This document shows, piece after piece, positions 21,701 through 24,972 of a stretch of 24,972 nucleotides of DNA. Position numbers and translations under genes: made by a program. The stretch lies in IMG/VR virus record IMGVR_UViG_3300020174_000066, positions 1 through 24,972 of that record, one strand, 5' to 3'. The notes beneath the pieces are model-generated. The model did no database searches and was not told where the DNA came from. It saw only the letters and a program-made list of their open reading frames with translations. This DNA comes from a virus. How positions within the stretch are numbered: position 1 is the stretch's first letter; each line of letters starts with the position of its first letter.

Positions 21701-23711
21701 GGAATCGTCCTGACTTGCGGCCACGGAACGCCAACTGGATTGGGTCTTGGAGTTCGCGCACCTTTGCACCAGTTGCGTCGAAGAACTCTTTGTTGCGGGT
21801 TCGAGCCATGCGGCCTGCGCTGCCGATCCATCCGGTGCCGTCAAGGTCGCCTTTGAAGGTGTAGCCCATCATCGACTGGATCCATTGCAGCGGGTGTGTT
21901 GGGCCTGACGCGATACCTTTCGCGGTGGTTTGGCGCATGATCGACTCAAGCATGTTACGGAACATGTAGCCGCCGGTCATCAGAGTGACGGGTCGCCACA
22001 CTTGGTTCTGGATGAAATCGAGTGCGGTGACGTAGCCGCGTGCGTCGCCGTACAGTTTGGAGTTTTCTGCTGACTTTGTCCACAGCCATGAATACTTAGA
22101 GGTGGCGCGCCGGATGTTGCGTGCGTCAGGGAGGTAGGTTGTGAACTTCTGTGCTTCGGTGCTGAGTTGTGAGAAACCGGGATCCATGTCGACCAGGCCG
22201 TCGACCTCGACGCCGTCTTCTGTGACACGGACGCCGTCGATACCTTTGGGGTTAGCGAACTCGTCAATTTCGCCGTAGTTGGCGTAGTTGTCGATGTCTT
22301 TCTGGAACTGTTCAAACATGTCGTCAATCATTGACTCGTCGCCGCTGCGGGCGAGAGGGCCTTGGTTGTCAACCATTGATTTTTTGACGACGTTTGTTAG
22401 TTCGCGGAAGACGTTGCGTGCTTCTTCTCGGTTGCCGCTTTCCAACGCGCGGGTGAGACGCAAAGTGAGGTCGTTGCGGACTGTGGCGTCTGCGCGGACT
22501 GTGCGAAGGTATGCGTCAGCGTTACGGATCGTTGAGTTGATTTCGCGTGGCCCAGCAGCATCAATGACGAATTCGTCGCCGGGTACGATCGCGCCGAGAC
22601 GGGAGTTCATGTTGCGTAACGTCAGCCGGCGGCGGGCGTCGTCCATCCGGTTGATGCTCAAATCGTCTACACGGTTGAGTCCTTCGCGGAACCCTAGGTT
22701 GCTTTCGAGCAGACCTCTAGCTGCGGCTTCGGTTCCTGCTTCTACAACGTCAGCATGGAACACGCTGTCGGCTTTCGGGAACATCGCCCGAGCCTCATCC
22801 ATGTTTTTGACGTTGACCATGTTTCCCATTACTTGTCTGGCGCGGTCGCTGTCGAGCCATCTGCGTGCTTTAGCAGTATCGATGTAGTTGCTGCCAAAGT
22901 TTGAGAGGCCGGCGGTGCGGCGCAACCCTGCGACATCGCCGACTTGTTCCAGCCCTGCTGCGAGGACACGGCCACCTGGCACAGACGGGGTAGCGATCGC
23001 CGCAGCAGCATCTACCACGCCAGACCAAATGTTGTACGACTTTGATCCTGGTTCTGCGAACGACGCGGCAAACCCGCGCCCGAATGTCCATGCTTCGCCG
23101 TCGATTGTCCCTCGATAATCAGACGCTGCTTGCTGTTGTTGTTCTAACGCTGCTTCGCCGATGAAGTAGCCTTCGCCGGATTCCGCGCCGGACATCAACG
23201 CGCCAAGGTCGGTAGATGCAACAAGACCGTCGAAGAAACTTGAGTCAGGGGCTTCGTAATAGCCTCGGTCGCCGGGGGATCCCATGCTGGCATATGCACG
23301 GGAACCGACGTTGACTGCGAGCTGCGGGACGAATTCCAAACCTGCGAACGTCCATTTCGCGCCGGACTTCACGATGTCATGTGTTTTGTCCCAGATTTTG
23401 CCGAGGACACCCCGCGTGTCTTGTTCTTCGGCTTGTTGCTGTTGTGCGGCCATCTCGATCTGGCGTTCCAGCGTTGAGGTTGCCATGTTGACACCTTCGC
23501 CGAACGATATCTGCCCGCCGTTGATTGCTTGGGCTGTGGACAACGCGACGCTGGGATCGACGTTTGGCACCGCACGCACCAGATTGTCAACGGTGTCCGA
23601 CAGGTTTTGGGAAACCATGCGGGTCTGTTGGGAGCGTCGTTGTTCCCAAGCATCTAGCTCACGATATAGCTGATGCTCGTCCTCAATAGAGAAGTCGATC
23701 GGTTCGATCAT
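18750..23711 (-). CDS. Giant virion protein, 1653 aa (putative internal or DNA-ejection protein)
   Basis: This is a 5-kb gene, a fifth of the window. The N-terminal 100 residues are helical and Gln-rich. The centre has polyvalent-type segments (DARNIRRATSKYSWLWTKS, RPVTLMTGGYMFRNMLESIM). IVVPFGPAWGEALRFYRKE lies at about 1099-1117, a motif I recall from very large virion proteins of marine phages. Residues about 1167-1212 are Gly/Ala-rich and hydrophobic (IGAVGGGIGF, FAAGAIAGGGLGYAG), suited to entering a membrane. A GKYxxDGKxxxxKQxxR unit occurs twice (near 946 and 1039). No RNA polymerase motif of the N4 virion type is found. Placed beside the portal-adjacent gene, it is most likely carried in the head and ejected with DNA. 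The ATG start overlaps the preceding stop by 4 nt. Confidence 0.7.
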   Translation of the reverse strand: MIEPIDFSIEDEHQLYRELDAWEQRRSQQTRMVSQNLSDTVDNLVRAVPNVDPSVALSTAQAINGGQISFGEGVNMATSTLERQIEMAAQQQQAEEQDTRGVLGKIWDKTHDIVKSGAKWTFAGLEFVPQLAVNVGSRAYASMGSPGDRGYYEAPDSSFFDGLVASTDLGALMSGAESGEGYFIGEAALEQQQQAASDYRGTIDGEAWTFGRGFAASFAEPGSKSYNIWSGVVDAAAAIATPSVPGGRVLAAGLEQVGDVAGLRRTAGLSNFGSNYIDTAKARRWLDSDRARQVMGNMVNVKNMDEARAMFPKADSVFHADVVEAGTEAAARGLLESNLGFREGLNRVDDLSINRMDDARRRLTLRNMNSRLGAIVPGDEFVIDAAGPREINSTIRNADAYLRTVRADATVRNDLTLRLTRALESGNREEARNVFRELTNVVKKSMVDNQGPLARSGDESMIDDMFEQFQKDIDNYANYGEIDEFANPKGIDGVRVTEDGVEVDGLVDMDPGFSQLSTEAQKFTTYLPDARNIRRATSKYSWLWTKSAENSKLYGDARGYVTALDFIQNQVWRPVTLMTGGYMFRNMLESIMRQTTAKGIASGPTHPLQWIQSMMGYTFKGDLDGTGWIGSAGRMARTRNKEFFDATGAKVRELQDPIQLAFRGRKSGRFRVVKNVESETDYARGVAVELRLLAGDEAARRMVQARLAGADDLGVQAVVDFLKSADGEEYLRRLQSRWTNRALTDKNGRKFTGTVSFKTADGEFIDHNLQKFAESLLRRVDVKTGKNQQLLDVIGSDAARNRAFKGVNAGATADDAMENMEFAKEFLDEINELNVATRNTDNALPEFVKIDQPLDKQMIGGRSKFDWWNNTMNHFFSSVFGRKEAFLNRSPVFRQYYYKKVNDLVQAGEVTPEALRAAYNSIAEGAFEQAQEQLRLLRSLSPTQGGKYEWDGKLISAKQRDRLIAKADKDMGKVGGRIRVTKGPDGKKVYRIVDDEWAARYVGSPELWDTIKRAQNGQYIQPTNPRYVRLSKLQPGADGKYIVDGKSLTPKQYERVLEEARGLSRDQLSFIGKAFAMEETKRVFYNASEVNNFTDIMRIVVPFGPAWGEALRFYRKEVLTKPNRLKNMSVTAQGFRDMDPDGDGKGFMYKDPVTGEMVFNYPFSTDMIPLIGAVGGGIGFETLFGRGRSGPMTFAAGAIAGGGLGYAGKGVVEERLGDVGMSFVAPAQSLSQSFQVLPGFGPAVQMSAQRLLGDKPRFDEVLQIIAPFGAYENPLESIVPSWAEKISQAITADPDSDRLFASLYVDAFRSMYATGQYDNTSPDQMEELRQRSRDVARTLLVLRGIGQFVGPVRPEPELIVPTKFEGEVTVNDVTEMVEGNIPASLLASAFRTMQDEDYENAVVNFLAAFGDDTMMFLPGLSQSNVQGLQATDLFGDWERRNGDVREKFPDVYGYFAPIGGEFELQTYLRQIREKDRERISDTQEIQADAEAVVGKALYMHAVRQAGTDPSDVAKETLREYRDQLEAELPGFKTQPLNINERQQILDQILTAADNVSLADNEIAQSIAKYSVYRDQMLEVALARDGNTMVGQRAAGQSEADYKNWLRTAGFGILGRKDNADLRQWLRAVGDRLTNETPEFERVWSRVLFDEVDI

Positions 23712-24103
23712 CGTTTGGTTTCTCGGATGCGTTGCAGCAGTAAGCCAACACCGTCATTGGGGTACATCTCGTACAGCAACGACAAGTTTTCTTCGACATC
23801 GTCGCGGGGGACAAGACGGCGACGGGTTGTGGATAACCTGTTTGCGCCAGCACCAAACGGTGCGCCAGCGGTAATTGGTTCGCTTGGGCGTTCAGTTGGG
23901 CGTGCCAACGGACGATCACCGGGCTGTGGGCGTTGCGCCATCTGCTGACCTTGGACAGCGGTCGGAGGTGCCCCCGGAGGAACAGCCTGCTGGGCGCGTT
24001 CCTGCGCGACACCTTCGCCGTAGGTTTGGCCGGTGAACCGCACCTGACGGGTGGCAGCGTCACGAAGATCGCTGCGATTGGGGTATGAGCCTGTGTCAGA
24101 CAT
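23708..24103 (-). CDS. Portal-adjacent Pro/Gln-rich protein, 131 aa
   Basis: The product is 131 residues. It contains FTGQTYGEGVAQERAQQAVPPGAP, a Pro/Gln/Ala-rich disordered middle, then PTERPSEPITAGAPFGAGAN and a helical C-terminus (RDDVEENLSLLYEMYPND). The tGQ.YGE...Q..AQ..VP and RP.EPIT.G.PFG.G motifs are ones I recall from a small protein encoded just after the portal in uncultured actinophages. A role in portal assembly or as a linker to the internal proteins is plausible. The ATG follows the portal TAA directly with GGAG upstream, and its stop overlaps the next start. Confidence 0.65.
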   Translation of the reverse strand: MSDTGSYPNRSDLRDAATRQVRFTGQTYGEGVAQERAQQAVPPGAPPTAVQGQQMAQRPQPGDRPLARPTERPSEPITAGAPFGAGANRLSTTRRRLVPRDDVEENLSLLYEMYPNDGVGLLLQRIRETKR

Positions 24104-24972
24104 TTACGCTCCTAACTGTGCGAGGAGATCGTCCAGACCGCCGCCGCCGGGAGGTGGGCCGGCCATCGGCTGTTCCGCACCCATACCAGGCATCGCCAAA
24201 CCAGGCATCGTTTCCGGTGCCATCGATTCGGCTTCGGTGGCTTGACGTTCGCGTGCCTCCTGGTCAACCTCTGCGACAGCGTCAAACAACGACTTGTTTT
24301 CAACCATCACCTTGCGGACAAGCGACGCAAGATCAGCAGGCTGATACGGGCCGTCCGGTTGTGACGCCTGCTGCTGGATTGATGCGAGCAGCGCAGCCTC
24401 GACACCTTCGGAGGTGATCCGGTCGTGTTCCATCTCGGGATCGTCAATCAACGGGTCGGCTTCGCGTGCCGACTCTTTCGACATCATGCCGGTGCCCATC
24501 CGCTGACCCAACCCGATAATGAGGTTGTTTACGTCGGAGCCGGCAGCGGAGTACGCCACATGGTGGAAATCGGTTTCCCACAGTTTGTTCGGCGTGTAAT
24601 CCGCTTTGTCAACATTGGCGCGACCAGGGATGAAGAACGACTTTTGCTGGTTACCGAAATACGCTTTGTCAACAGCGATCGCAACCTTGTCTTCCTCGAG
24701 CAGCGACGACGCCAAAATCTCTTGTGCTTCCTGCACACGGAAATCAACCGTTGCGGACAGGACGTTCTCACCGCGTCGGCCAGTACGAATGTTCGTGCCT
24801 GACTCGCCGCTGAACTCGGCAGGGATCGCACCTTCCAAACGCTCTTGGCGTTCAATCCTGTCCAACGCCTGCTCAGTCTTGTAGCCGGGGTTGACCTGCT
24901 GGATCTGAAGGTCACCGCCCTTGATGATGCCAAGCTGACCGCTTTTGCCGTCAGCGATCTGGATTAGTTCGG
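24104..24972 (-). CDS. Portal protein, C-terminal part (5' end outside window)
   Basis: The frame is open to the window edge, giving at least 289 codons. A TTG-initiated start at 24865 is inside the coding sequence, because coding continues upstream (GQLGIIKGGDLQIQQVNPGY). Landmarks are TGRRGENVLSATVDF, DKAYFGNQQKSFFIP, NKLWETDFHHVAYSAAGSDVNNLIIGLGQRMGTGMMSK, DPLIDDPEMEHDRI and a Pro/Gly-rich C-terminus (PGLAMPGMGAE). I recall this combination from portal proteins of uncultured actinophages. The portal is the dodecameric ring at the DNA entry vertex, and the place directly before internal and capsid genes fits. The N-terminal portal core cannot be checked here, so the assignment rests on memory of the C-terminal pattern and on gene order. 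Confidence 0.65.
   Translation of the reverse strand, partial: ELIQIADGKSGQLGIIKGGDLQIQQVNPGYKTEQALDRIERQERLEGAIPAEFSGESGTNIRTGRRGENVLSATVDFRVQEAQEILASSLLEEDKVAIAVDKAYFGNQQKSFFIPGRANVDKADYTPNKLWETDFHHVAYSAAGSDVNNLIIGLGQRMGTGMMSKESAREADPLIDDPEMEHDRITSEGVEAALLASIQQQASQPDGPYQPADLASLVRKVMVENKSLFDAVAEVDQEARERQATEAESMAPETMPGLAMPGMGAEQPMAGPPPGGGGLDDLLAQLGA

Noticed and set aside
18750-23711. N4-type virion RNA polymerase
   Set aside because: The size and the N4-like capsid invite this idea, but I find no TxxGR motif or the R...K...YG motif B of single-subunit polymerases.
24104-24865. Complete 253-aa protein starting at 24865
   Set aside because: That start is a TTG within continuous coding sequence that runs to the window edge, so the gene is 5'-truncated.

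Overview
This window is part of a tailed bacteriophage genome, from the middle of the virion-structure region into the start of a replication or recombination block. Every credible gene is on the minus strand, so the biological order runs from 24972 down to 1. Genes are packed tightly. Most junctions are 4-nt ATGA/GTGA overlaps, 1-nt TGATG overlaps or gaps of a few bases, and no stretch over 300 bases lacks a gene. I see no tRNA, rRNA, CRISPR, insertion sequence or integrase. The host is inferred to be an actinobacterium: the endolysin carries a C-terminal domain of a type I know from secreted actinobacterial proteins, the DNA is fairly GC-rich, and GTG starts are common. An aquatic origin is a guess from the general look of the proteins.

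Head block (24972-13635): the C-terminal part of the portal protein (its start lies outside the window), a small Pro/Gln-rich portal-adjacent protein, and a 1653-residue virion protein that is probably internal or ejected. Three further coupled virion proteins follow (255, 651 and 283 aa). After a promoter-bearing gap come a coiled-coil scaffold-like protein and an N4-gp56-like major capsid protein. A strong hairpin separates scaffold from capsid, and an intrinsic terminator with a UUCG tetraloop follows the capsid gene.

Tail and lysis block (13536-3063): a small fibre-associated protein, a 741-aa fibre ending in a peptidase S74 self-cleaving chaperone, a 44-aa protein, a Gly/Thr-repeat protein, and a standalone 96-aa copy of that protein's C-terminal module. 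A CxxC protein and three tiny, very basic proteins come next. Then follow a putative head-tail adaptor, a large beta-rich tail (nozzle-like) protein, a second S74 fibre with 20 in-register decapeptide repeats, an M15-type endolysin, a holin-like protein and a single-span membrane protein. Portal through lysis is covered with no tape measure or tail-tube gene visible, so a short-tailed (podovirus-like) virion is the best inference.

Left block (3037-1): small accessory proteins, an HTH-like protein, a metallophosphoesterase, a basic 87-aa protein, a 34-aa zinc ribbon, a 104-aa conserved protein, and a YqaJ/lambda-exonuclease-like recombination nuclease that runs off the window behind its own promoter.

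The most original signal is a 16-bp element with 14 of 16 bases identical at two sites (15172-15157 and 9429-9414, minus strand). Each copy ends in TACAAT. One lies upstream of the scaffold-capsid unit. The other ends 6 nt before an ATG, suggesting a shared phage promoter that gives a leadered transcript at one site and a leaderless one at the other.
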